In this document: positions 22,974 through 34,677 of the stretch, piece after piece
Numbering within the stretch: position 1 is the first letter of the stretch
Layout: every line of letters begins with the position of its first letter
NCBI GenBank assembly: GCA_001414345.1
Contig: LLCB01000004.1
Coordinates: 62,001-126,000 of the forward strand
Direction of reading: 5' to 3'
DNA length: 64,000 nt
From: Hymenoscyphus infarciens
Taxonomy: Eukaryota > Ascomycota > Leotiomycetes > Helotiales > Helotiaceae
Made by a program: the position numbers and the translations under genes
The notes under the pieces: generated by a model
What the model was told of the DNA's origin: nothing
Seen by the model: only the letters and a program-made list of their open reading frames with translations
Databases searched by the model: none

Positions 22974-23627
22974 CTAATGATCCAATCTTACAAGCCCCCA
23001 GTCAGAACCCGAATTTGTCTTTACCTTAATCCTCGGAATCTCCCACTCTGGATGATCCCTCGCGACCACCCTGAGAAATACTCGATGAACACTGTCGATA
23101 ATAGACCTCTCCTCTTCCGCCTCCCAAACATAAAGAGTCAATTCTTTCAAAGCAGGGAACTGGCGGATCTCCTCCCAAATGAATGAGCTTCTGCCATAAC
23201 TATCTTCATGGATATCCAATGACAGACGTTGGATTTTCTTTATTTCATCGGCCGCTCTAAAATCGCCACCGAGGAGAATGTCTAAGAGAGGGTAGGGGTT
23301 TGGTTCTTCTCCGGACCCATCTCCAAGGACGTATGTGTCGTGAGTGTGGTTGAGGTAGATGCTTGTGAATGCTAAAGAGAGCGTCTTCAAGCCTTCGTAC
23401 CGGGACTCGCGGTTGATGTGGAGGATTACGGGGATGGGAGTGGCGCTTTTCCAGGTTATGAGGGGTATCATGGAAGGTTTTACTCTTTCCATGTGGTATA
23501 TGACGGAGACATTTCGAGGGCCTGGGATGATGAGGGACCAGATTTTGAGACGGAGTTCGGAAGGGAGTTTGGGGAAGAGGGGGAATGTTGTTGCAGGCTG
23601 TTCAGTTGGTGATGGTAGAGTCGCCAT
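22974..23627 (-). CDS. 2EXR domain protein
   Basis: A single-exon frame of 217 residues with ATG at 23627 and TAG at 22974. After a short leader it shows the 2EXR signature: FPLFPKLPSELRLKIWSLII near residues 16-35, then PGPRNVSVIYH and, near residue 67, PVILHINRESRYEGLK, with the conserved INRESR core. The remainder has aromatic and acidic stretches typical of these fungal proteins, such as FPALKELTLYVWEAEEE. 2EXR proteins form large families in Leotiomycetes, often resemble F-box-like scaffolds, and have no proven biochemical role. A possible terminal intron (GTAAAG to TTAG near 23028-22974) would change only the last residues. It is divergent from a second 2EXR gene that starts 368 bases away. 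Confidence 0.8.
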   Translation of the reverse strand: MATLPSPTEQPATTFPLFPKLPSELRLKIWSLIIPGPRNVSVIYHMERVKPSMIPLITWKSATPIPVILHINRESRYEGLKTLSLAFTSIYLNHTHDTYVLGDGSGEEPNPYPLLDILLGGDFRAADEIKKIQRLSLDIHEDSYGRSSFIWEEIRQFPALKELTLYVWEAEEERSIIDSVHRVFLRVVARDHPEWEIPRIKVKTNSGSDWGLVRLDH

Positions 23628-23899
23628 ATTGATGGATGAGCGGAATGAGTTGAGTGTCTTGGGCGAAGGTTAGATGTTATATAAAAAGTGATGACGGTGT
23701 CGTTCACCAAATGGAGTGTCATCAAATGAGGACGCCAAGTAAACCCCCGAAGTATTGCCGCTTGGCTTGATCACGTGTTACTGACTTCAACCTCCAGGCC
23801 CCGCCTCGATTTGGTATTCATACACAATCGACAAGATTTGACTACTTGAACCCCAAACTGCCGCTAGTTACCCCGAGTAGGTACTAACTACTTGTTCTT

Positions 23900-23960
23900 G
23901 TAAGTTCAAAGCTACCCAATGTTCCCAAGTCTTCATGTTGAAGTCTAACTCCACTCACAG
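23900..23960 (+). other. probable 5' UTR intron of the second 2EXR gene
   Basis: GTAAGT at 23900, a TCTAACTCC branch-like sequence and CACTCACAG at 23960 form a well-shaped 61-base intron just before the ATG at 23995. It lies upstream of coding sequence, so it would sit in the leader. Confidence 0.5.
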
Positions 23961-23994
23961 CTGCCTCCAATAAACGCATCAAAACAGCAATATC

Positions 23995-25093
23995 ATGTCT
24001 TCACCGGACGACAGTTTCTGGGGACCACCCGCACACTTACCATCTAATTCACCACCTCCCTCGCCAACCCCCGCTCCTTTTGAAGACATGCTAGCATCAC
24101 CCACCACAATAGCATTATTCGATGAATTGCCGTTCAACAAAATCGACCCTGCCTCGTTTTATCCACCAGCATTCACCTGCTTCCCAAATCTCCCCTTGGA
24201 ACTACGACTATCAATCTGGGTGTGTATTCTCCAAGAGAACCCTTCTCTTTCAAGATGTTTTGGGGAGTTGTAACAATGTTTCCAAAAAGACAATACTAAC
24301 TCTGAGATCTTCACAGAAAATGACTTTTCTACCACGTGTAGTCGTGATGACGTTCAGCATCTCCCATGGTTTCCAAAACTTAGCACCAATGCCCGTAGCG
24401 CTCTCTATCAACCGCGAATCCCGAGAACTGGCCCTAGCAGCATACCCCAATTCCTTCGGCTCTCGAATGTACCCTGGTAAAAGCGCATTCAACTTCTCCC
24501 TCGATACCATTTACCTCCAATTCGGGAGCCAAAGCTTCATCTTCCATCTGTTCGGAGTCATGACGATACAGGAGATGAAAGATTTACGCTATCTCGCCAT
24601 CGACTACCAGGTCTTGAGCTTTATCAACACAAAGAAGTTCTTGAAGCTTGCTCTCAAAGAGCTACCTCGACTGGAGAACCTATTCATAGTTTATGGCCTT
24701 CCAGGAATGGGACGAAGCCGTCACTGCTCCACCATCAGCTGCATGGTTTTCCGCGACAATCTCCCCTACGAACTCATTGATTCTGATTGTATTGAGGATA
24801 CCGTGAAGAGGTTACGAGAGGATGACTGCGCCGATTTGGATTCCGAGGAGACGTCGAGGTGTAAGAATGTTTATGGGTGGAAGGAGTGTCATTGTGAGGA
24901 CCAACAATCAAACTCTGATTCTAGTGATGAGTGGGATGATGAGGAGGAGGACGATAGCGATGGCTATGGGGATTATGAGGATTATGACTCGGATGGTTTT
25001 GGGGATGACTATGGGATGTTTGGGATTGGAAGCTTTGGATGGACGGATCATGAAATTTATGGAGATGATATGTCTAATGTTACTCTGGATTGA
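23995..25093 (+). CDS. 2EXR domain protein with acidic C-terminal tail
   Basis: Two exons, 23995-24219 and 24317-25093, give 333 residues; the intron starts GTGTGT, has ACTAACTC near 24295 and ends TTCACAG. The N-terminus is Pro/Ser-rich (MSSPDDSFWGPP). The 2EXR region begins at about residue 61 (FPNLPLELRLSIW) and continues across the intron into PRVVVMTFSISHGF and PVALSINRESRELALAAY. A middle LRYLAIDYQ segment is typical of the family. The tail has a Cys/His patch (CKNVYGWKECHCED), then about 60 mostly Asp/Glu/Gly/Tyr residues. It forms a head-to-head pair with the 2EXR gene at 22974-23627, suggesting an old local duplication or shared promoter. Function is unknown. Confidence 0.8.
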
Positions 25094-26114
25094 GAGCGGC
25101 GTCTGAAGTGCGATAGTTTTGCTGGGGAATGTAATGTTAGTGCTATGGTGACAGTTGGTAGGCCTTCTCTGACGAGAATAAAGCGAGTTGAATGAATTAA
25201 TTATCCCAGGGCTTTAGGATTTTTTTTTTCTTAGGTGGATGTTGTTAAGACGAAGTAAGTCAGGATCGCAGTTATTTGATCTATTATATTATGCTAGGGA
25301 GATGAGACAAATATAATTTTCAAGAGGTAAAGATTCCAGCAATATTCGTGAAACCAGAGATCGTGTGAGAATGTAAGAATGTGATACCCCCACCGTGGGT
25401 TACCCAATCCAATAGCAAACCAAAAGATTTCCTGCAATTGGGAGCTACCTACAAATAGTCGCGCAAAACGGCACCACTGCTATTCCCAAATTCCCCAGGA
25501 ACAAAACCTCAATTTTAGTTTTTACTACTCCCGGGGTATTTTGAAATAGAGTACCATAAAAGGAGCGACATGCAACAATATGAGAGTTCTCCAAAAGGGC
25601 TTAGGTGATCTTTCTTACTCCTACAGAGGGCTGACGTGCATTACTATTTGGGTTGCCCCTAGATAGAGGGGCTTAAATCACTTTTACTATCACATGCTAC
25701 CGGTTGTTTACAAGTCGTTAAACAGCTTTAGCTGTTACAAACCAGGGCAAAGTATTTGGAACGTGAAACAGCTATTTTCAGGTGGCCTACGAATAGACGT
25801 TGAAGAAGTTTCTTGCTATTGGTAGGTAACCTACGAATAGACCTTCGAAATTTCCGGGTGCTGTTCCTAGGTGACGTATTAATATTAACCGAGGAAAATT
25901 TCCGGCTATTTACGAGTGACCTGGAATAGATCAGGGGGGTGAGAATGCGATGTGCAACAAAATTATACAGGTCATAAAACCTGGTTGAGTCTTTTGAGAA
26001 CTCACAAGGAGAGAACGAGGGGTTTTGGTAGTATCGCCCATTCGAAGATGATTAGATCAAAAGTCAAACCAACATACTCCTGTAGCTTCATATAATCCAA
26101 CCCATCCCTCTCCA
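25094..26114. other. intergenic, with degenerate direct repeats
   Basis: This stretch separates two convergent genes. From about 25780 to 25935 a phrase like GGTGACCTACGAATAGA followed by a TTTC-GGCTATT segment recurs about three times in degenerate form. No gene is recognised. Confidence 0.4.
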
Positions 26115-28403
26115 TCATCTCCGGTACAGACTTTTGATAGTATAGTCCTTCGCTGGCCCTCTAACAGTATACTCCATACTCCATTCCCTCAATCCCGCCC
26201 CACTGAAGAAGAACTCATACTCAACATCGTATAAATCCTTGATACAAAGATGACTACTATCCGCCTTCCAAGGTTCCTTTCCAGTTTTCCCTTCCATCTT
26301 TGGTGCCACAAAGTTCAAGGAATGAAAGAAATAATCCACCGTCTTATGGTCGGCCTTGGTAAACCAAACACTCAAAGTGTCCGTCTCCTCAGCATATCGA
26401 TGAACATAACTCCTCTTCGCTTGGAAATTGAAGCCGTTTTCTGCTTCGAAAGCTCCATTCTCTAAGTACAGATATTCCATATCCACATCTTTCTCAGTCG
26501 GGGCACGAGGATTAAATTGCGCAGTTCCGGACAGGGTGCCAGAGGGATATGAATCGATACGACTTGTGATTTTCCGCTCGAGTTTCCAATCCCCTTGTAT
26601 TGCTCGAAACGCGGCGCGTGCTACGTATTTTCCGTTGGTAACGGAATCGGAGATTGTTTTTTCTATTATGGAAAGGGCGGTAGATGATTCTTTCTTTTCT
26701 GTGTCCGATGCTGAGGGGGGGAGGTATCGGGGCGGGAGGACGAGCCCGCTTCTTGCTGTTGAGTCTGGGGGTTCTATTCTTGAAATTGAAAGTATTTCGC
26801 TGAATGATTCCATTAGGTATGCGTAGTCTCCCATGGGAAATTGTGCACGTCGAGGGTCGGAGCGGAGTGCGAGCATGGTTTCTAAGGTGGTGTCTGTGGC
26901 GAGTGCTTGAGAGGCTTTGGGGTCGCTGGTCCAGAGGGCTCCGAGGTAGCGTGCTTGCATTTCTATTACACCCCAATAGGGACTGCGATAGAATCCGACA
27001 AAGCCGAGGGAAGGAATTGATTTGTTGATTGTTGAATGGATGTTGAGCGCAAGCGGGAATGCATCACTGGCTGGGTTGAATTTTAGAGTCTGAAGAAGTT
27101 CTGGGGAGAGAAAGTCAAGAGAGGGAGAAGCGTCATAACCTGTTGCTAAAACCACTACAGCAACATCGTCAATTTGGATTTCTTGCTCCCCATTCTTTAG
27201 AATCAGACTTCGTGGGGACTTTTTGCTTGCATCCAAAACCTTTCCTTGGGAGGTCTTGATTCGACCAGACCTAACGAACTCGCTGTAGCTATCGCTAACT
27301 GACACGAATGGCGTGGAATCACGAACTTCTCCGTTCATGGCAAGATCTGGAGAATATTCGTTCTGATCGTTACCAACAAAAGTGTTCACGAAGCTGTGTG
27401 TGGTTTTTGCAGCTTCCACAGAGATATGACCGGAGGTATTCTGTACAGGCCCAGCTGGTCGCCATCCAAGATTATATGCGACGAGATCTACTGGCAAGAA
27501 AGGTGGAGATGAGTTTGGTACCTGAATGTTTATTAGAAAATGAGTAAATAGAGACACAAGGAAAGAGATTTAAACCTTTTCATCTGAACCCACGTCATCA
27601 ATAACTGGATCTTTTGGAAAGAAGAGAGGCATAACCCAAATAGGGTTCTGGACCACGTGCATAATGGTGTACTCTGAGACATTTGGAATAGGACTATCTT
27701 CCGGAGAATTCTCAGCGGATGATAGTTGAAATGCAATCGCCGCTGCGATTTCAACACCGGACATTTGTCCCCCAACCACCACAATCTGCCTTCCAGCGCT
27801 TCCATTCTTTGCAAGAAGGTCCTTGATATTTCGAACTTCGGAGCTATGGACCACGGGAGCTGCAAAACCTTTGAGGATATCGGGTACTTTTGCTTTTCCA
27901 AAGAATCCCGTCCCAATAATCAAATGATCAAACTCATGTGTCTGATCTACTCCCTCGGAATTTTCTTTGTTTCCTTCACGAGTCTGAACACTCCACTTCT
28001 CATTCTCGAAATCAGCTTTGATGACCCGAGTATTCTTACGAATCTCATAACCCGGGTACTTCTCAACATATCGTTCAAGATATTGACCAACTTGCCAAGC
28101 TTTTGGGAAAACGGGGGAGGTTTCTGGCCATGCCAAACCACTAAAGCTGACGGTGTGACGACTTTGGTTTGTGCACATTTCTGGGTTGACTATCCCGTTC
28201 TCGTTCTCTGAAACTGGCCATAGACCTCCGATTCGATCCAGAGCCTCGAAGACGGTCACGTGAAACGTGTCTTTTGGATGGTCATGAACCAGGGTTTTGG
28301 CGGCGACGATACCGGATGGCCCGGCACCTGAATAGTTAGTGGAGAACTACTCGTGATGGAGAAGTGGTTCACCTATGATGCATACGGTTTTTGGTTTAGC
28401 CAT
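26115..28403 (-). CDS. flavin-dependent monooxygenase fused to a DUF6314-like domain
   Basis: Exons 28403-28373, 28327-27576 and 27521-26115 give 729 residues. Intron 1 is 45 bases (GTGAAC, CTAAC, TTCAG); intron 2 is 53 bases with a weak GTTTAA donor. The N-terminus has the FAD-binding Rossmann motif IIGAGPSG (residues 9-16) and IGGLWP. VVHSSEV follows, a loose match to the FMO-identifying FxGxxxHxxx(Y/F) with FAAPVVH. A second nucleotide-binding loop VVVGGQMSG probably binds NADPH, and ATGYDASPSLDFL is a typical late FMO motif. The last 170 residues are different: GDWKLERKI, YVHRYAEE, SVWFTKAD, HLCIKDLYDVEYEFFF and GPAKDYTIKSLYRR fit the DUF6314 pattern, a lipocalin-like domain. The monooxygenase call is firm; the substrate is unknown. 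The two domains in one frame imply a fused function. Confidence 0.85.
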
Positions 28404-29147
28404 GATGGTGTTGCGGTTTGCCAAGGAGCAAAATTGACGAAGAGGGGAGGTCAAGCAAAGTCAGAGGGAACTTAAAATGTAGAGAGACATGAGGAGACAA
28501 ATCTCATAGGAGATGAGTCTTTAGAATTTATCAGCAGTCGTGATGAATTACTAAGAGGCGGATATTCTGATGTGCAGCTAAGTTGAGAGGTCTTCCAGTC
28601 TAATCCCAGTTCAAGCCTGGTGTGGCTATACAGCACGTGACAGCTCTTAATTTCATCCAATCAAATCCAATAGAGTAGACTGCAAGTGGAGGTTGGATTT
28701 GAACATTTAGATTTCTTGGGCAAACTTCTAATTACGAGAAAGAAAATGCTATCAGACACCTTTCTCTAAATTTGTTTTGCCCTGGACATTGATTACACTG
28801 GATATCTCGCATGTCCCCCTTGGCATTCTCTTCGACCTACACTCCTTGACTTTTACCTGGGACTTTCTCCTCCACCTTCTCCTCCACCTTAACGTTCAGG
28901 AATTCTGCAAAGACCCCAACACCCTCAGGGTTACATAATTTTGGAATCGATAGCCTTCCAAAAGGGCACCAATACCCTGCTCCGCCAAACGCCCGTCGGG
29001 CCCACAGGAAGATTTCCGTGCAGTTCATCGTGCCTATCCTAGAGCTGAGCATGGACATCCCTTATAGTATCTAAGTTCAGCTTCAGACTTTTGACCCGAC
29101 TCGCAATTTCCTTTAGCTAGGTTATACTATACACATTTAGATGTCGT
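28404..29147. other. intergenic between FMO gene and methyltransferase remnant
   Basis: Contains the FMO promoter side. A 73-codon ATG frame at 28837-29058 (minus) ends in a VEEKVEEKV repeat, but no family is recognised and it may be chance. Confidence 0.35.
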
Positions 29148-29908
29148 CTAGGGTAGTGATATTAAAGGGTGCCGGTGCCCCCCACCTATCTCCTTGAGGT
29201 CCGGAAAAAACGTTTCAACAACGTCGGGCAGATGTTCGTAATAGACAAAATTCTTTCCCCCAATTGCGAGTATTTCAGATCGTTTTTAGAGCAAGCTACT
29301 AAGGTCTTCAATCTCATCTTGCAAGACCTATTCGAGCTTATCCTTTTCCAAGACCGGATAGGCAAACTCAAGGATATGGATCCGAGTATCAAACTAACTT
29401 CCTCGCCATTAAAGTGCTTTAAGATATCGTTCGTATAGAAGTCGCTTTTAAAGCCCCCTTTATGGAATCTAGGCGATTTCTCCTTTTCCTCCGCTTTTTT
29501 TATTTGCAATTTCTTCTCATGCCAGCTTGAAAGCTCTCGGAAGACGTCGCCGGATTCCTTCTTCCAAAACGCATTTTGCATTGCTGACCCTTTGTTCGCA
29601 TCTACCAAAGATTGGTAAGCCCCCTTCTTGCAGTCTAGTACTTCGAATTGCGCGTTTGGTTCTGATTCTGCATCTCTAGCGATGTCGAGCATTTCAGAGC
29701 AAAAGTCAACTCCAAATACTCGAGCATGGAAAGCTGCCTTTTCAGAGACTCGCCAGGCCAATTCTCCTGTACCGCAGCCCATGTCAACTACCTCTATTCC
29801 TTCTACATATCTAGACACATAATTTTCGGTCATGTAGTCCCATTCTTTGTAGTGGGAGAAGGAGTGAGCAGCCATGGCGAGTGACCTTCTGCCTGTGGGA
29901 CCCCGCAT
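29148..29908 (-). pseudogene. SAM-dependent methyltransferase, broken
   Basis: From ATG 29908 the frame carries a clear class I methyltransferase start: GIEVVDMGCGTGELAW (motif I), then HARVFGVDFCSEMLDIARDA (motif post I) and FEVLDCKKGA. The frame stays protein-like to HFNGEE near 29400, then turns to noise. In another frame from 29390 the protein resumes (DTRIHILEFAYPVLEKDKLE). It continues through a TAG at 29330-29328 and a TAA at 29288-29286 to GKNFVYYEHLPDVVETFFPD and stops at 29148. Both stops are single C-to-T changes from CAG and CAA, in CpA context. One frameshift plus RIP-like stops mark a dead gene. The substrate class cannot be told. Confidence 0.7.
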
Positions 29909-31046
29909 TCAACACTGTCTGTCGGCAGAGAAAATGGTTTGGTGGTGATGCTTAAGCTGGTCGGTGACGTTGACCTCGGAAAAGTGACGGCGGGGGTCTA
30001 TAAAGATGGAGGGTGAGACTCATTGTCGTATTTTGTCCAAATATCTGGGGCTTTGGTGCTAAGGTGGTGGAATTCGATACTTGATACTGGCTACCTAAAT
30101 GGTTTTAGTAGGTTACTTATATAGCCCTTTCTATCATATTTACTCTAAGAGAGATCCAATATAGTTTCGTCAATTCTCTTGCCCTCGTGCTTTCTAATCC
30201 AGCGCTTTTTGGTCTAGATTTCTTATTATTGTCACATGGCGTGTGTCACTCAACTTTATGGAACTAGGTCAGAGTCCCGAGCTTTGATCTGACTCGACTC
30301 TATCCCTCGATTGCCACAAAAAATTCGTGAAAAACTTGGAATGTTACGCGAGAACGTTTAGAAGAGTAGAGAGTCAGAGTGTCTTTTCTTCGTAGCCTTC
30401 TTGGACAATATAAGTAATTATCCCAGACTATGAGTAGTGCGCATATTCAAAGTAAATGAGGTGTACTCAGAGCAAAGTCCATGTTTCTTACGTTTTTTCT
30501 TGGAAATTCATAGGTTGATTCTTAATGTAGCTTATTTGTCTAGCGATCGTGTGATAAAGTACGTGATGAAATAGACACTTACTTTCAGAAAAGACCTATG
30601 ATCTCTTATCAAAGGTGCCGTCCTTGTGTGTCAGTCATGTTTGCTTCCCCCTCGTAGGCATTCATCACGCAGTTTCGACCCTAAATATTAGGTAGCTTGT
30701 TTTGGACTATTACTAGTTAAGAAATGTCAAACCAAACCCCTTTTTTTGGCAGACACGATTAGAGCATCCGAAGTAAAATTTTGAAAACTAATATTTCCTT
30801 ATCACACGAATCTGTATCCCACTCAACACTGAAGAGGCACGCTAGAACATGGAATCCTTAGAAATTTAAATTTGCCGGGTTATTTATGCAGGGAGGATAA
30901 CTCTCTTAACTGTCTAGGTTTACTGTTACATTAATTACACATATCAAATTCAATCTCACTTCACGTTCAACAAATAGCAGATCAACTACCAGTTATGGGG
31001 GAATTCAAGTGCTCATTATCAACCACAAGCTGACAAAATGATTCTT
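29909..31046. other. AT-rich intergenic, no gene recognised
   Basis: No long frames and no clear element ends. Composition is AT-rich, compatible with decayed repeats, but no inverted repeat is visible. Confidence 0.4.
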
Positions 31047-31380
31047 TCATTTCCCACTCTCGCCCAACCCTTGTTCGACATGCTCACTGCTTCTTTCCTC
31101 TACCATAGCATCCCCCCAAAGCATCGAAGCATAGATTGTCCTCCCCCTTTTACCGCTTCTTCCTGAAAACTGCGTAGAGGGAGAGTCCCCCGGCCCGAGC
31201 ATCTCCTCATTCTCTGTTCGCTTCGTCTTTGGCCAGCTTCTCCACAGCACTGCGCGGATCATTGCACTTCTACTTCCGGGTTCTTCCTCGGGGGAAAGCG
31301 GATCCATGAGGAGAGGTGGTGATGAAGAGGTTGGTGTGTTGAAGTCAAGAATCAAGATGATGTAGGTGTTGGAGGTCCGC
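31047..31380 (-). CDS. hypothetical protein fragment (3' exon candidate)
   Basis: An open minus-strand frame reads SNTYIILILDFNTPTSSSPP, then LSPEEEPGSRSAM, AVLWRSWPKTKRTENEEMLGPGD and a charged tail ending GLGESGK at 31047. Composition is protein-like rather than random, and a possible acceptor (GAGAACAG) lies just upstream. No in-frame ATG in a good context is seen before it, so it may be the last exon of a gene whose other exons I cannot define. Candidates upstream are an open frame at 31345-31590 and one at 32377-32637 that ends at a GTAAGT donor. No family is recognised. Confidence 0.3.
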
Positions 31381-32881
31381 TGTTCTCACCCGCAGAGCAC
31401 TCAAACGAAGCACCCCCTGATGGTTGGCTGCCCACTGAAATTCTTGTCTAGTAGTCAAAGTACCGCATGCAGCATCCTTTTGTTTAGAAATGTGTTGAAG
31501 CAGGTGTTTACTTATTCTCTTTCCTGCTTGCAGGGCATAGTGTACGTCTGTTTGTTGAATATCCACACTGCTTGCTGTTGGTTCAATCATACATAGCTGT
31601 TATAATTGAAGTCTTTTGCTGTGTTTGTTTTGAGATGAAGGTATTGGATTTTAATGCTTTCTTTTCAAACGCTGGATGGAGTTGTGAATAGCTAAGTTAA
31701 GCTAACTTTGGGGAGAGGGATAAACGTCTATCATAGTAGGAGGTGAAAGGGGCAAGGGCTTGGGAATTGTTCCTGCAAAGTTCTTGGTGTTGCCACTGGA
31801 AGTTTTGTAGTTGCCTTTCGACAACGAAAAAGCGCTGTCTAGGAAGGAGGGTGGAGATTAGACTGGCTGGGGAGTCGTGCCTTCCTTTCTTGCTCTCGTC
31901 GTGTTACCTAGGCTACCAATGGAAGTCGAGGCAAGATGTGTAAGTACTCCGTAGGAAGGAACAACCTCGAGTCGATGGTCGTGTCCAAGGACAAGTAATC
32001 AAACTATCAATGCAAAAGCTTCATTTTTTGAAATCGGTTATCTTTCACTTCTCGGGGCCGGGCCATTCCGCCTTCCCCACCTCATTTCCCCATGGGGTAT
32101 TGGGGCCTTAGGCAGATTACAGGTGATTCACGTGCATAGTGTAAATAGGGAGGCGGGGACTTTTACTATTTTCTCTTCTTTTCTCGTTAGCTGTGAGTTT
32201 ATCTAATAACACTACCACGTACGTACTCTTACTCCCCTCTGTTATCTTGACATCTTAACATAGAAGAAGAAGCCAAGAAACGTCGGAAAGAAAGCCGCGT
32301 TCCCACCACACCAAGCTACCAAGACACCACCACGGCATCACACATACATCTCGCATGCGTGTGCAGGTGTACTTACTTACCATTCAACTTCCGAATCAAG
32401 GTTATCTCTCATCGCGACAGCCTCATTGGCTACGGAGATAGTGTTGAATGCGGGGTGATGATGTTCCGGGGCAGCGGGGATGGATCCTTCCTTTTGAAGT
32501 GTCAGTGCTGCTGAAGCTGGAAGGAGTGAACGAATGAAGTGGATGACGAGAGAATGGCGATGTGGTGCGCCAGTGGGAATGCTACATGAAGCTGGTGTGG
32601 GGACACCCGATTTTGATTTTTCGTCCCATGGTGTCAATGGAAGGTGTGCAAGGTGCTTCTTGCCGAGGGTAGAGTGAAGACGGGAGTGCTTGCTTGTATG
32701 GAGAGGGGAATGACAAATTGAAACTACCTACCTACCTAATCCACCATCCTGCTTTCTTAAGACTGAGGCGTCGTTCCTTCTTTATTCTCTTCTCTCCTTT
32801 CGCCCCCCTCGATCCTTTCTCTGCTTTTTCTCTCGCGGCGGAAATTGATTGATCCCTGATCATATCACACAACCCGCGACG
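31381..32881. other. intergenic with possible exons, minus strand
   Basis: Two minus-strand open frames (31345-31590 and 32377-32637) may be exons but cannot be joined with confidence. The C/T-rich run at 32750-32860 is probably leader or promoter of the MFS transporter gene. Confidence 0.35.
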
Positions 32882-34677
32882 ATGAATTCCCAGGACGACA
32901 CCAAGATCGACACCATCTCACGAAGCAGCAACGAGAAGCGCAATTCCGATGTTCTCGAAGAACAACCTGCTCATCTCCTTTCTCTCCCACCAGATCCAGA
33001 CGCGCATCTCAGTCCCGAAGAACGCGCTGCAATTGTTCGTTCTCCAATCACAAGGCCCTCACTCCCCCGCTCTTCACACTCCCAATCTTGTACCAGCCCA
33101 GCTAACACAAAATTCAGGATCGCAAGCTACTATGGAAGCTCGATCTAACCCTCATCCCATGGCTCTGCATCCTCTACCTCCTCGCCTTCCTCGACCGAAC
33201 CAACATTGGAAATGCTAAGATCGATGGCTTACAAAAAGACTTGCATAACATGTCTACCGGCAGATACAATGCTACTCTCTCCATCTTCTTCGTTTCTTAT
33301 AGTGTTTTTGAGCCGTTGACGAATATCCTCCTGAAGAGAATGAGACCAAGTGTCTTCATTCCTTTGATTATGGTTGTTTGGGGTTTGTGTATGACTTTCA
33401 TGGGATTCGTGGAGAATTGGAGTGGGTTGATGGCTGCGAGAGTGAGTTGTTGACTGCCCTCTTCCATTGGAGCTGGGGGAAAGTGAAGTGCTGACGAGTG
33501 AAATTGCAGTGGTTCCTAGGTCTCGCGGAAGCTGGATTGTTTCCTGGAATCAACTACTATCTATCCTGCTGGTATAAACGATCTGAGTTTGGTGTGCGAG
33601 CAGCAATATTCTTCTCAGCAGCAGCAGTTTCCGGTTCTTTTGGTGGATGTAAGATCTCTTCCCCTCTATTGCTATATCTCCTCACAGTGTTACCATGACT
33701 AACATGCCATCAGTACTCGCAGCAGCAATAACCAAAATGAAAGGTATCGGCGGCAAACAAGGCTGGGCCTGGATCTTCATCCTCGAAGGTATAGTAACAG
33801 TCCTCTTCGGCCTCGCCTCAATCTGGTTCGTCCACGACTTCCCCGACGAAGCAACCTTCCTCTCAGAACAAGACCGCGCGCGCGTCATTCGTCGATTGAA
33901 GCAAGACCAACAATCTTCCGCCGAACATGAAGAATTTAAGATGAAATATATATGGATGGCTGTTAAGGATTACAAGATGTGGCTTGGGATGCTTATATAT
34001 ATGGGTTGTGATATGCCACTCTATGCTTTCTCGTTGTTTCTCCCGAGTATCATTACGCAGATGGGGTATACGAGTACGAGAGCGCAGTTGTTGAGTGTGC
34101 CTCCGTATGCGGTTGCTGCTGTTTTGACCGTCGTTACTGGGTTTGTGGCTGATCGGACGAGACAGAGGGGTCTTTGTAATATTGTGACAAGTCTTGTGGG
34201 CATCGCGGGGTTTGCTATGCTACTGGGCAGTAGCAGTCCGCATGTCAAATATGCCGGAACTTTTATTGGGGCGCTGGGGATTTATCCTTGTATTTCCAAT
34301 ACTATTTCCTGGATGAGTAATAATATTGAGGGGAGTTATAAGAGAGGTGTTGTGCTCGTAAGTTTTCCCGTCCTTTTCCCCCTCTTCCCCTCTTCACTGC
34401 TAATATCTCCAAGGGCTTCGTCATTGGATGGGGAAATTTGAACGGAATTGTCAGTTCGAATATCTACCAAAAACCCCCTTTCGTCAGTGGCCACGCCACG
34501 GTCCTGGCTTATATGGTCGTTTGTCTACTTGGAGGAAGCATTACGCTTAGAACTCTGCTTGCAAGAGAGAATAAAGCTAGGAGAGCTGGGGGGCGAGATG
34601 GCTGGGTTGAGGGGTTGAATGGCAAGGAGGTTGAGGCTCTGGGTGACAAGAGACCGGACTTTTTCTATACTCTTTGA
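32882..34677 (+). CDS. MFS transporter, allantoate permease (Dal5/Tna1) family
   Basis: Five exons are inferred: 32882-33034, 33118-33441, 33510-33648, 33714-34357 and 34414-34677, giving 507 residues. All joints keep frame; the donors are GTTCGT, GTGAGT, GTAAGA and GTAAGT. A hydrophilic N-terminus with SPEERAAI is followed by DRKLLWKLDLTLIPWLCILY and the hallmark FLDRTNIGNAKIDGLQKDL near residues 75-93. Later come WFLGLAEAGLFPGINYYLSC, GKQGWAWIFILEGIVTV and the soluble loop DFPDEATFLSEQDRARVIRRL. The C-terminus reads LGDKRPDFFYTL, a usual family ending. About 12 membrane spans are expected. Family members import organic anions such as allantoate, nicotinate or vitamins together with protons across the plasma membrane. 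The substrate cannot be told from sequence. Confidence 0.88.
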
